This document shows, piece after piece, positions 1-7,816 of a stretch of DNA of 64,000 bases. How positions within the stretch are numbered: the first letter of the stretch is position 1; every line of letters starts with the position of its first letter. This DNA is from Calothrix sp. C42_A2020_038 (GTDB taxonomy: Bacteria > Cyanobacteriota > Cyanobacteriia > Cyanobacteriales > Nostocaceae): assembly GCA_015272395.1 (NCBI GenBank), contig JACYLQ010000005.1:1-64000 (forward strand), in the 5' to 3' direction. Below the pieces are notes generated by a model. That model was not told where the DNA came from. It saw only the letters and a list, made by a program, of their open reading frames with translations, and ran no database searches. Both the position numbers and the translations under genes were made by a program.

Positions 1-104
1 CGCTCACTTTATCTAGAGTAGCGAGTCTATTTCTATTCGTCAAGGGGTTTTGCAAAAAAATTCTTTTTTTTTGAGAAGCCTAAAGCGGCGCCGAGATCAT
101 TAAA

Positions 105-705
105 CATTTGATTAAACTCAACAAGACTGTCACCAGCCTTGTTGGTCTTCAAAACGGAACATGAAAGTTTCCCTTCATTCCGCTCCTCAATGTCTTGCTG
201 CTTGTCATGCACACCTTATACTGCCAAATCCGAGGCAGTTTTCACGTCGTGGCAATGTCGATGGAGGGTGAGAGGTTACTTCGTTCCAGACGACCGTTGT
301 TAAGAATCTTTAGGATGATGTTCTCTGCCGGGTTTATTGAGAGCGCTTACTGGTCGGGAACGTAACCGCCAGCCTCCTTATTCTTTGCCTTTTGGCGACA
401 GCCTATCAGCTTTATTTGGCTGTTTCGAGGTGACGACAGTTCAACCACATCTTCGCTTTCGCTATCCATAGATTCATGAGATTCATGCTTGGCGGGAACC
501 AGATTCAGCTTCCAGTTTTACCGCCTTTTCACCCCGCTTTACGGATTGATGACTAATCGCTACCGTAGGGGTGACGCTGTTACCCCTGCGCTTGGGGAGA
601 GGGACTTACACTCTCACGGTCATCAAGTTGTCAAGGTTAGGTGTTACCCTTTACCTTGCCATCCGTCCCTGAGCGTATTGCTCATTTCTGGCGAACGGGT
701 CGTAC
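105..705 (-). ncRNA. ORF-less group II intron (approximate ends)
   Basis: Read on the minus strand this stretch resembles a bacterial group II intron. Domain V lies at 151-187: an 8-bp helix carrying the AGC triad, a second 6-bp helix capped by a GAAA loop, and a 2-nt bulge on the 3' side. Domain VI follows at 119-144 as an 11-bp stem closed by a GTGA loop. Upstream are sequences like domain I of cyanobacterial introns, and a possible 5' end reading GTACGACC at 705, one base from the GUGYG consensus. There is no reverse transcriptase/maturase ORF, so any splicing would need a maturase in trans. I see no clear bulged branch-point adenosine in domain VI, so competence is uncertain. Both ends are estimates; the domain V call is firm. 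Confidence 0.72.
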
Positions 706-792
706 CCTGGCTCAAGTCATTGGGGATTCTAAGAAGTTGTTCCGAAGATCTAAGTAATTGGTTATTTGATTAGGCGCCTGGTGATAATTTAT

Positions 793-815
793 AGAGACGT
801 TCATGTAACGTCTCT
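793..815. terminator. 9-bp hairpin downstream of dapF
   Basis: A perfect 9-bp stem, AGAGACGTT paired with AACGTCTCT, closed by a 5-nt loop just past the dapF stop codon. It may end the dapF transcript. The same AGAGACG/CGTCTCT arms recur at 59885-59916, so this is also a member of a dispersed hairpin family. No strong T run follows it. Confidence 0.5.
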
Positions 816-830
816 AAGATTATATATAAC

Positions 831-1670
831 TTAGAATTTACCTGTGAATACTCGTTCGGCAGGTCCTGTCATGTAAACCCGTTGATCGATATTTGACCAT
901 TCAATTTGTAAAAGTCCTCCGGGAAGTTCAACGGTAGCTATTTGGTCACATTTCCCAGTGAGTACACCTGCTACTAATGATGCACAAGCGCCTGTACCAC
1001 AAGCCAATGTAACACCAGCTCCACGCTCCCATACTCGCATCTTGATATAGTCGCGGCGTACTATTTGAATAAATTCAGTGTTAATACGCTGTGAGAAAGC
1101 TGGGTGATGTTCAAATTTGGGGCCTATTTCTTCAAGCTTAATTGCTGCGACATCTTCAACAAAGGTAATGCAATGAGGATTACCCATGCTCACACAAGTA
1201 ACCTTCCAAGTTTTAGCATCAACGTCGATGGGGTGTTCAATAACTTTTTGTTCGGGAGAGGATAATGTGGTGGGAATTTCTCCTGCAAGTAAGCGAGGTT
1301 GACCCATATCAACCTTAACTTGTCCATCAGGCATGAGTTGAGGTGTAATAGTACCCGCTAATGTATGAATAAGATATTTATCACTTTGACGTGATGCACC
1401 TTCTAAGTCAGCTAAAAATGCTGCCATACAACGGATACCGTTGCCACACATTTCTGGTTCAGAACCGTCAGAATTAAAAATTCGCATTGTGTAATCAGTA
1501 CCAGTTTGACCGGGCAAGGCAAAAATTACACCATCAGCACCAATACCAAAATGACGGTCACACAATTGAATTGCTTTGTCTGGAGTAATTACCGGAGTAG
1601 AATTTGAGCGATTATCAATCAAAATAAAGTCGTTACCTAAACCATGATACTTAGTAAATTCGATTGCCAT
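831..1670 (-). CDS. dapF: Diaminopimelate epimerase
   Basis: Cytoplasmic, cofactor-independent epimerase that converts LL- to meso-diaminopimelate for lysine and peptidoglycan synthesis. The 279 residues are full length for the family. Both catalytic cysteines are visible: C75 in EMCGNGIRC and C224 in ACGTGACAS. The N-terminal [13 protein letters not shown] motif is also typical. The gene is divergent from hfq with a 56-bp gap, an arrangement I know from other filamentous cyanobacteria. The start follows from the conserved N-terminus. A hairpin at 793-815 sits after the stop codon. Confidence 0.97.
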   Translation of the reverse strand: MAIEFTKYHGLGNDFILIDNRSNSTPVITPDKAIQLCDRHFGIGADGVIFALPGQTGTDYTMRIFNSDGSEPEMCGNGIRCMAAFLADLEGASRQSDKYLIHTLAGTITPQLMPDGQVKVDMGQPRLLAGEIPTTLSSPEQKVIEHPIDVDAKTWKVTCVSMGNPHCITFVEDVAAIKLEEIGPKFEHHPAFSQRINTEFIQIVRRDYIKMRVWERGAGVTLACGTGACASLVAGVLTGKCDQIATVELPGGLLQIEWSNIDQRVYMTGPAERVFTGKF

Positions 1671-1726
1671 TTGCCCTCAAGATGAATTATCAAGGATGAA
1701 AGTGTATTATTTCATCTTTACTCAAA

Positions 1727-1942
1727 ATGCTTACAGAATTCGATACCTCTTTACCAAGTGTTCGTCAAGTCCAAAACTTGATTAAAGAAAATTCGCAAGT
1801 CGAGTTAACGCTTTTAACCAAAGATGTTATCAGCGGAAAAATATTGTGGCAAGATTTGCAGTGCATGTTAGTCCAAGATAGCAATAACCAAAAATTTACT
1901 ATTTGGAAGCACGCTATTGCTTATATAAAAACATTATCCTAA
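1727..1942 (+). CDS. hfq: Cyanobacterial Hfq
   Basis: A 71-residue Sm/LSm-fold protein of the cyanobacterial Hfq type. The pattern TEFDTSLPSVRQVQNLIKE, then Sm1-like strands (VELTLLTKDVISGKILWQD), then a short Sm2 ending in TIWKHAIAYIK, matches this subfamily. Cyanobacterial Hfq lacks the classic RNA-binding residues of enterobacterial Hfq; in Synechocystis it binds the pilus ATPase PilB1 and is needed for motility and DNA uptake (known for the family). That fits a genome that also carries a phototaxis-type operon at 37-49 kb. It is divergent from dapF. Confidence 0.92.
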   Translation: MLTEFDTSLPSVRQVQNLIKENSQVELTLLTKDVISGKILWQDLQCMLVQDSNNQKFTIWKHAIAYIKTLS

Positions 1943-2337
1943 TAACGATTTGAAAAAAGAGTGCAACACTTTGACAACCGCTCCCCAACCCCCGATTTTC
2001 GGAAGGTAAACCGATAGGGTGGGTGATTCGTCGTAAACATTTTTTGAATTGGTATAACTTTAACTTTTACAGCAGTTTTGAGGTTGCGCTCTTGTACATA
2101 GATTCAAATTAAACTGTTGTGGAGTGGGCAGAGAGTACCCGCTCAACTGTATTTAACCAACTTAAAATTTGCTGTAAGTATTGCTGCATCAGGATTTTTT
2201 GATGCAGTGATACCAATTCTATGTGAAGTTTCTTAGAAGACGTGACATGTAACGTCTCTAGGGTCGGAAATACAGTGCATCTTCATCAAGAAACGGTATG
2301 ACGCACCCTACTCTCTAAAATTATTGAGAGACATGTA
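1943..2337. other. Intergenic region with repeat A copy
   Basis: About 395 bp between hfq and the convergent antiporter gene. It holds a copy of the 107-bp repeat A at 2069-2175 and, at about 2240-2262, a partial match to the CGTCTCT hairpin arm. I see no credible gene. Confidence 0.6.
2069..2175 (+). repeat. Repeat A copy 1 (MITE-like)
   Basis: A 107-bp element beginning ACAGCAGTTTTGAGG and ending AAAATTTGCTGT, so its ends form an imperfect inverted repeat. Nearly identical copies lie at 11231-11334 (same orientation) and 31463-31568 (opposite orientation). The inner arms around GTGGAGTGGGCA and CCGCTCAACTG are also partly complementary. It has no coding capacity. Confidence 0.85.
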
Positions 2338-4647
2338 TTATTGTAAGTTTTTAACTTCACTCACTTTCGGAACTGGAATAGATGACGACTGTGTTGAAGT
2401 CGGCACCAATAACTGTTCAAGTTTTTGTAGTGCATTTAAACTACCACAAAGTAATAACTGGTCGCGCGGTTGTAAATCGGTATTTGTTTCAGGAAGACGA
2501 ATAAATCGACCTTCGCGACGCATTGCTTGTACTTGAACGCCAAAAGTAGCTTGAAATTCGATGTTGTCTAAAGTTTTACCAATTAGTGTACAGTCATCGC
2601 TGACAAATATCCACTGACAAGCACTATTTTGATTTGGAATTGCAGCTTGCCCCTTTGCAAACTCATCTAGAGCCGCAAATTCCGTATCTTGACCCACAAG
2701 TAATAGCTTATCGCCTTCTTCTAATTGTATTTTGCCATCAGGATAATCAATTTCTTTACCATTGGCGCGCTGAATTGCCATTAGACTGACACCCGTTAGG
2801 TAACGCATATCAGCTTGTTCTAAGGTCATGCCAACTAAAGGTGAACCTGGAGGAAGTGAATACCACCGACGATTTAAATCTTGAGTAGCTTTCCTTAAAC
2901 TTTGTCTAGACTCTAACTCTGTTTGCTCTGGACGTAAATCTAAATAATGACGGTCACGTATTTCTTTCATTTCGCGCTGGATAAGAATTGGCGACAACCC
3001 CAAATCGGTAAGTAAATGTGTCGCCATTTGCAAACTCGCTTCAAATTCGGGTTGCACTACCTCACCTGCTCCTAACTGATAAAACACTTCGATGTTTTTA
3101 TCATTATTAGCACGTACAACTATATCCAATTCCGGCGATAATTCTAATGCTCGTTTTAAGGACAATCTACTACTCATAGGGTCTGGAAGCGCTATAGCCA
3201 TTCCTTTAGCTGCATTTACACCTGCAGCTTCTAGTACATGTAAACTGACACAATTGCCATATACATACGGAATTTTGGCTTCTCGTAATTGCTGAATTCT
3301 ACTTTCTGACTGGTCAATAACAATTATAGGCAAATCGTGCATTTGTAGTAGTTTAATTAAATTTTTGCCAACTCGCCCGTAACCACAAACAACTATATGG
3401 TCTTTGAATGGTAAATCGTCGGAAATTTCAATAGGGTTGACTTCAGCATTAATAAATGGCTGTAACCACGGTATCGACTCTATCCAGTCAAATAGAATTG
3501 GTACTAAACGTAGTAAAAAGGGTGTGATAATCAGCGTGACTGCCGTTGTGCCTAAAATCAACAAGTAAATACGACGTGATACTAGTCCCAAAATTTGTCC
3601 TTTGCTAGCAAGTACAAATGAAAACTCTCCGATTTGAGCTAACCCAATACCTGCGATTATTGCTGTTTTCAATGGGTAACGAAATAACTTTACAATTGGC
3701 GTGACAATCAAAAACTTACCTAATAGTACTAGCGCTACTAATCCCAATATTAATTCCAAGTTGTTCCACAAAAATAGCGGATCAATTAACATCCCAATAG
3801 ATGCAAAAAATAAGCTGGCGAAAATATCGCGTAAGGGTTCAACATAAGTCAGCGTCTGGTCAGCATATTCAACTTCCGATATCATCAAACCTGCCACAAA
3901 AGCGCCCATTTCGATCGAAAGTCCCAAATACTCGGTTAGTAGTGCAATACCTAAACACAGTGCAACTACACCTAACAAAAATAGCTCCTTACTTTCAGTA
4001 CGCGCGAGTAATCGCAACAATGGCGGTATTAGCCATTTTCCAATCAACACGGCGCCTGCTGCAAACAAGCCAATTTTAACAAGTGCCATTAGTATAGCTA
4101 CACCAATTAACTCTGCCGGTTTATCAAGAGCAGGTAATACGGCTAACATTAAACCCAATGCTAAATCTTGAATAACTAAAATCCCCAACAAAACTTGCCC
4201 ATGAGGTGTTTCAGTTTCATTACGCTCCATTAAACACTTAAGGACAACCGCTGTCGATGATAAAGAGAGGATTGAACCCAAAAACACACCCTTCGCAGGT
4301 AAGGTTCCCCAGGCGCCTGTTACTCCACATACCAAAACCGTAACTGCTATTGTTAAGACAATCTGAGCAGTTCCCCCACCAAGTGCTATACCTTTGACTT
4401 TCTTCAATTCTGCTAAGGAAAACTCGACACCCAGCGCAAACAACAAAAACGCGACACCAAACTGTGCCAATGTCTCAACTTGAATTAATTCTTTTATCAG
4501 TCCCAGTCCAGTTGGACCTACGACCATCCCACCGATAAGGTATCCCAGCAATACAGGCTGTCGCAATAGTGCAGCAAACAATCCACCACACGCGGCAACG
4601 GTAAGAACTGAAACTAAGTCAATTATTAATCTGAAATCTTCCTGCAC
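2338..4647 (-). CDS. CPA2-family cation/proton antiporter with TrkA domains
   Basis: Inner-membrane Na+ or K+/H+ antiporter of the KefB/CPA2 type, 769 residues. Roughly residues 1-385 form the hydrophobic transporter with about 12 membrane segments. This is followed by a TrkA-N (RCK) nucleotide-binding domain starting at HIVVCGYGRVGKNL, near residue 417. Two TrkA-C-like domains follow, around residues 570-650 and 670-750. This layout suggests export of a monovalent cation gated by NAD(H) or another nucleotide; which ion cannot be told from sequence. It is convergent with hfq and stands alone. The ATG start gives MQEDFRLIIDLV, leading straight into the first membrane helix. Confidence 0.93.
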   Translation of the reverse strand: MQEDFRLIIDLVSVLTVAACGGLFAALLRQPVLLGYLIGGMVVGPTGLGLIKELIQVETLAQFGVAFLLFALGVEFSLAELKKVKGIALGGGTAQIVLTIAVTVLVCGVTGAWGTLPAKGVFLGSILSLSSTAVVLKCLMERNETETPHGQVLLGILVIQDLALGLMLAVLPALDKPAELIGVAILMALVKIGLFAAGAVLIGKWLIPPLLRLLARTESKELFLLGVVALCLGIALLTEYLGLSIEMGAFVAGLMISEVEYADQTLTYVEPLRDIFASLFFASIGMLIDPLFLWNNLELILGLVALVLLGKFLIVTPIVKLFRYPLKTAIIAGIGLAQIGEFSFVLASKGQILGLVSRRIYLLILGTTAVTLIITPFLLRLVPILFDWIESIPWLQPFINAEVNPIEISDDLPFKDHIVVCGYGRVGKNLIKLLQMHDLPIIVIDQSESRIQQLREAKIPYVYGNCVSLHVLEAAGVNAAKGMAIALPDPMSSRLSLKRALELSPELDIVVRANNDKNIEVFYQLGAGEVVQPEFEASLQMATHLLTDLGLSPILIQREMKEIRDRHYLDLRPEQTELESRQSLRKATQDLNRRWYSLPPGSPLVGMTLEQADMRYLTGVSLMAIQRANGKEIDYPDGKIQLEEGDKLLLVGQDTEFAALDEFAKGQAAIPNQNSACQWIFVSDDCTLIGKTLDNIEFQATFGVQVQAMRREGRFIRLPETNTDLQPRDQLLLCGSLNALQKLEQLLVPTSTQSSSIPVPKVSEVKNLQ

Positions 4648-5117
4648 AGTTTTTTAACGAATTATTAAGACGATTAGTCTCAGCATACAAACTTTTATAT
4701 ATATCTGGAGTAGCCGAAGCCAAACTTTATACCTATTTAATTTGCCAATGTGCAGCAAAACAGAGGTTATCGGACAGATGCACTCTTGAAACAACTAAGA
4801 TTCCAAATTTTAAATTTTTGAAATAATTGCGGCAACTAGCGAGAAGAAGTGTATTAATCAACAGTTACCGAAAATTTGGGTTTAAAGCCCTGCACTTCGT
4901 TTAACGACTTTTGTGGTATTGTAAATATAGCTGTAAAACGTTTATATAAAAAGAATCCTGCATATACAAGTTTAATTGCTTTAGTGCTAGTGGAGACTGT
5001 GTAAGATAGAATACCCAGCTTTCTGAAAAGGGACATCGGTCTGTGAAGCTAGAAGCCCACACTTAATCGATACTCTGATAAGTGTGTGGTAGTTCACAAG
5101 CGGTTAATTAACCTGTT
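4648..5117. other. Intergenic region, divergent promoters
   Basis: 470 bp between the divergent antiporter and ABC exporter genes, so promoters for both should lie here. The only structure I recognise is the stem-loop at 5043-5097. A 60-codon minus-strand frame at 4854-5036 has no recognisable family and I do not accept it. Confidence 0.5.
5043..5097 (+). repeat. Possible IS200/IS605-type end remnant
   Basis: A stem-loop bounded by GTGAA and TTCAC, with inner arms CCACACTTA and TAAGTGTGTGG and ending GGTAGTTCAC. From memory, cyanobacterial tnpB-bearing IS605 elements end in hairpins of this kind. No tnpA or tnpB is present, so if this is such an end it is a solitary remnant. A related hairpin lies at 28579-28624. 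Confidence 0.4.
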
Positions 5118-6734
5118 ATGAATCTAATTCTTTTTTTATTGCGTTCGGCATCGGGAATGGTAGTTATAGCAATATTGACTGGATTTATCAGTGGTGGTAG
5201 TAGTGCTAGCCTCATTGCATTAATTACCAGTGCAAGTACTCGTAGTCCTGGTTCCTCAAATTTCTTAATTGCGTGGGCTTTTATTGGTTTAGCGATTATC
5301 TCGCTGATTACTAGTGTCATTTCACAGGTAATGCTGATTCGCCTTTCGCAAAACGCTGTTTTTCAACTGCGAATGCGTTTAAGCAGTCAAATTCTCAACT
5401 CTGAATTAAATCATCTTGAACGCTTAGGAAACGCGCGTTTGTTAGCAACCTTGACCGAAGATATCCAAGCTGTTGCCAATGCTGTCTATATAATTCCCTT
5501 TTTATGTATCGATTTAGCGATGGTCATAGGTTGTATTATATACATTACTTGGCTATCGTGGTTGGTAGTTTTAATGGTAACTGCATTGGCGGTAGTCGCG
5601 ATTGGTAGCTGTCAGTGGTTGTTACAGCAAGGTGAAAAGTATTTAGCTCTGGCTCGCGAAGATGAAGACTTATTGTTTAAATACTTACGTACAATTACTG
5701 ATGGAATTAAAGAATTAAAACTACACTATCAACGGCGCCAAAGTTTCAAACAAAGGCAGTTTCAAGTAGCAGCAGGTTCATTTAAGCGTCACAATACCCG
5801 TGGTCTGACTTTATTTGCAATGACCAATAGTTGGGGAAGGTTAATATTCTTCTTTGCTATCGGTTTCGTTTTATTTGCGCTTCCTGAGTTTTTTGCGATT
5901 AATCCTCAAACGCTAACCGGGTATATACTAACCTTCACATATTTAATGCTACCGATGGATAACATCATTAGCAAGCTACCTCAACTCAGCCAAGCGAGCA
6001 TTGCACTACACAAAATTGAGTCACTAGGTTTATCATTATCAAGTCGAGCTGAAACAGAAACTGTTCCTCCTAACGCTAAATTATCGTGGCGTTGTTTGGA
6101 ACTTAAAAAAGTTATTCACACATACCACACTGACAACGAAGACAGTAGTTTCGTTCTAGGGCCAATTGATTTAACGTTGTATCCGCAAGAATTAGTATTT
6201 ATTGTTGGTGGTAACGGTAGTGGTAAATCTTCACTATTGAAAGTGATTACAGGGTTATATATTCCGGAAAGCGGAGAAATACGCTTGGACGGTCAATTAA
6301 TTACTGACGGAAACCGCGAATGGTACCGTCAGCATTTCTCGGTTGTGTTTGCAGATTTTTACCTGTTTGATGAACTATTAGGACTTGACAGCGTTAAAAC
6401 TAATTTAGATCAGCAAGCACAAGAGTATTTAAAATTACTTAAATTACAGCACAAAGTAAGTGTTGAAAATGGTAAATTATCCACAACTTCCCTATCTCAA
6501 GGACAGCGTAAACGGTTGGCACTACTGACTGCATATTTAGAAGACCGACCAATTTATCTATTTGACGAATGGGCAGCAGACCAAGACCCTAATTTCAAAG
6601 AACTATTTTATAAAGAGTTATTACCCTCGTTACGAGATCAAGGTAAAACAGTCATTGCAATTACTCACGACGACCGCTATTTCAGCGGCGCCGATCGAAT
6701 TATTAAGCTCGACTACGGTAAAATTACCACTTAA
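5118..6734 (+). CDS. Cyclic-peptide-type ABC exporter, fused permease-ATPase
   Basis: 538-residue ABC half-transporter of the SyrD/PvdE/YojI (cyclic peptide export) subfamily. Residues 1-300 hold about six membrane helices. The nucleotide-binding domain has Walker A GGNGSGKSS near residue 370, the signature LSQGQRKRLALL, Walker B IYLFDEWAADQDP, and the H-loop ITHDD. The LSQGQ signature and the FDEWAADQDP Walker B are characteristic of this subfamily. It probably works as a homodimer exporting a peptide or siderophore-like product. No peptide synthetase or precursor gene is next to it, so its substrate is unknown. The end is followed by an inverted repeat at about 6780-6822. Confidence 0.9.
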   Translation: MNLILFLLRSASGMVVIAILTGFISGGSSASLIALITSASTRSPGSSNFLIAWAFIGLAIISLITSVISQVMLIRLSQNAVFQLRMRLSSQILNSELNHLERLGNARLLATLTEDIQAVANAVYIIPFLCIDLAMVIGCIIYITWLSWLVVLMVTALAVVAIGSCQWLLQQGEKYLALAREDEDLLFKYLRTITDGIKELKLHYQRRQSFKQRQFQVAAGSFKRHNTRGLTLFAMTNSWGRLIFFFAIGFVLFALPEFFAINPQTLTGYILTFTYLMLPMDNIISKLPQLSQASIALHKIESLGLSLSSRAETETVPPNAKLSWRCLELKKVIHTYHTDNEDSSFVLGPIDLTLYPQELVFIVGGNGSGKSSLLKVITGLYIPESGEIRLDGQLITDGNREWYRQHFSVVFADFYLFDELLGLDSVKTNLDQQAQEYLKLLKLQHKVSVENGKLSTTSLSQGQRKRLALLTAYLEDRPIYLFDEWAADQDPNFKELFYKELLPSLRDQGKTVIAITHDDRYFSGADRIIKLDYGKITT

Positions 6735-6778
6735 GAATCTCAATTTTTTTAATATTAAAAATCTTACCTTAACTTAAA

Positions 6779-6823
6779 AAACCATAGTTAAATTCTAGTT
6801 TTTACTACTAATTAACTATGGTT
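6779..6823. terminator. Inverted repeat after the ABC exporter gene
   Basis: AACCATAGTTAA and TTAACTATGGTT form a 12-bp perfect stem around an AT-rich loop, about 45 bp after the exporter stop codon. It is a plausible transcription end, without a strong T tract. Confidence 0.5.
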
Positions 6824-6935
6824 ATTTCCAGGTTAAATTTAGTCAAAAATCTCTCACAAGTATGTGTTTATACTTGAATTATTAGAGATGTAACACTAAA
6901 CATTAAAATAATCAAAAAAATACGTGGAAATACCG

Positions 6936-6941
6936 TATTAT
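6936..6941 (+). promoter_or_regulatory. Candidate -10 box of small RNA
   Basis: TATTAT, close to the TATAAT consensus, about 10 bases upstream of the first base of the candidate small transcript. No -35 box is evident. Confidence 0.35.
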
Positions 6942-6947
6942 GATGTT

Positions 6948-7026
6948 TAATACAGTAGCTCCATGCAGTACCCACATTGGAGTTATCAGGGACAATAACT
7001 GCCTCAAAAAGGGGCAGTTTTTCTTT
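6948..7026 (+). ncRNA. Candidate small RNA with intrinsic terminator
   Basis: A compact unit with no ORF. It has a -10-like TATTAT at 6936, then a short hairpin (CTCCA at about 6960 with TGGAG at about 6978), a spacer TTATCAGGGACAATA, and a strong terminator (AACTGCC at 6997-7003 pairing with GGCAGTT at 7013-7019, then T-rich). This is the architecture of cyanobacterial trans-acting sRNAs. I do not recognise the class; it lacks the Yfr1 core ACUCCUCACAC. Confidence 0.5.
6997..7026 (+). terminator. Intrinsic terminator
   Basis: A 7-bp GC-rich stem (AACTGCC/GGCAGTT) with a loop of about 9 nt followed by TTTCTTTTATT. It is a clean rho-independent terminator on the plus strand with no gene immediately upstream, which is why a small RNA is proposed. 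Confidence 0.8.
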
Positions 7027-7174
7027 TATTTGTATTAATTATAGTTTGTCAACTTCAGATTTTGCCTTAAATTTAAGTTTTTGTAATTCTTCTTATTAAA
7101 AATAATAGTAGTTACTATTTTATTCGTATAAAACAATATTTATATATTTCATCAAAAATAGTAATATGAGCGTT

Positions 7175-7495
7175 TCTGACTTTTCACAGTATCTTTAAAA
7201 CTAGGCTGTGTACTTTGATGAAATTCAGTCATATTTATTTCATACAATCTCTGTGTCCCGCTCATGGAGGTATTGCGTGAGACAGAGCTTCCAAGCCAGA
7301 GTCTTGGAACAAGTTATCGGTCAGAATTTCAGCGTAAATTTGTAACCTCCAAAAATGCACAGAGTTAACAACCTAGGTTAAAACCCTCTTCTATCAGGAA
7401 AGTAGAGCTTAAGTACTATATATTTCCTTGTAGGAAACTCGCTTTACGGGGGTTAGGTTTTGCGTAACGTTTTCCACATAACGTGAAAAGTCAGA
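7175..7495. mobile_element. 321-bp element with 13-bp terminal inverted repeats
   Basis: The ends are TCTGACTTTTCAC (7175-7187) and GTGAAAAGTCAGA (7483-7495), a perfect 13-bp terminal inverted repeat, with weaker similarity continuing inward. The interior has no ORF, which fits a MITE-like or internally deleted element. I see no clear target-site duplication. Confidence 0.6.
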
Positions 7496-7573
7496 TAAGC
7501 ATTTTAACGTTTCTATTGGTAAAAACCGATGGGGAAAGAATGTTAAAGTCAAATATATGTGGAGGTTGTAACT

Positions 7574-7816
7574 ATGACCCAAGCTTTAACCAAACCCTTA
7601 ACTTACAAAGAATTTATCGAATGGTATCCCAACAACGGGAAGCAATATGAACTACATGACGGAGTAATTATTGAAATGGCGCCCCCAAGTGGAGAACATG
7701 AGGATATAACTGGATTTTTAGCGCGCAAAATAGGAACCGAGTTTGAACAACTAAGTTTCCGAAAACTAAAAACGTTACGATTATTAAATTTCATACTCGC
7801 GCAGGCGCCTGCGTAA
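7574..7816 (+). pseudogene. Truncated Uma2-family (DUF820) endonuclease
   Basis: The first 60 or so codons (LTYKEFIEWYPNNGKQYELHDG, then IIEMAPPSGEHEDI) are the N-terminus of a Uma2/DUF820 PD-(D/E)XK-type protein, a family of about 190 residues that is very abundant in cyanobacteria. After KIGTEFEQL, at about 7755, the family sequence stops and an unrelated tail runs to a stop codon. The catalytic core (the later D and ExK residues) is missing. It overlaps the convergent gene ending at 7784. The start is taken at ATG 7574, after an AGG-type ribosome site; an in-frame upstream start exists at 7559. Confidence 0.75.

Noticed and set aside
489-773. 94-codon plus-strand ORF
   Set aside because: Lies across the group II intron on the opposite strand, with no family-like sequence.
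4854-5036. 60-codon minus-strand ORF
   Set aside because: Low-complexity, no ribosome site, no recognisable family, in a divergent promoter region.
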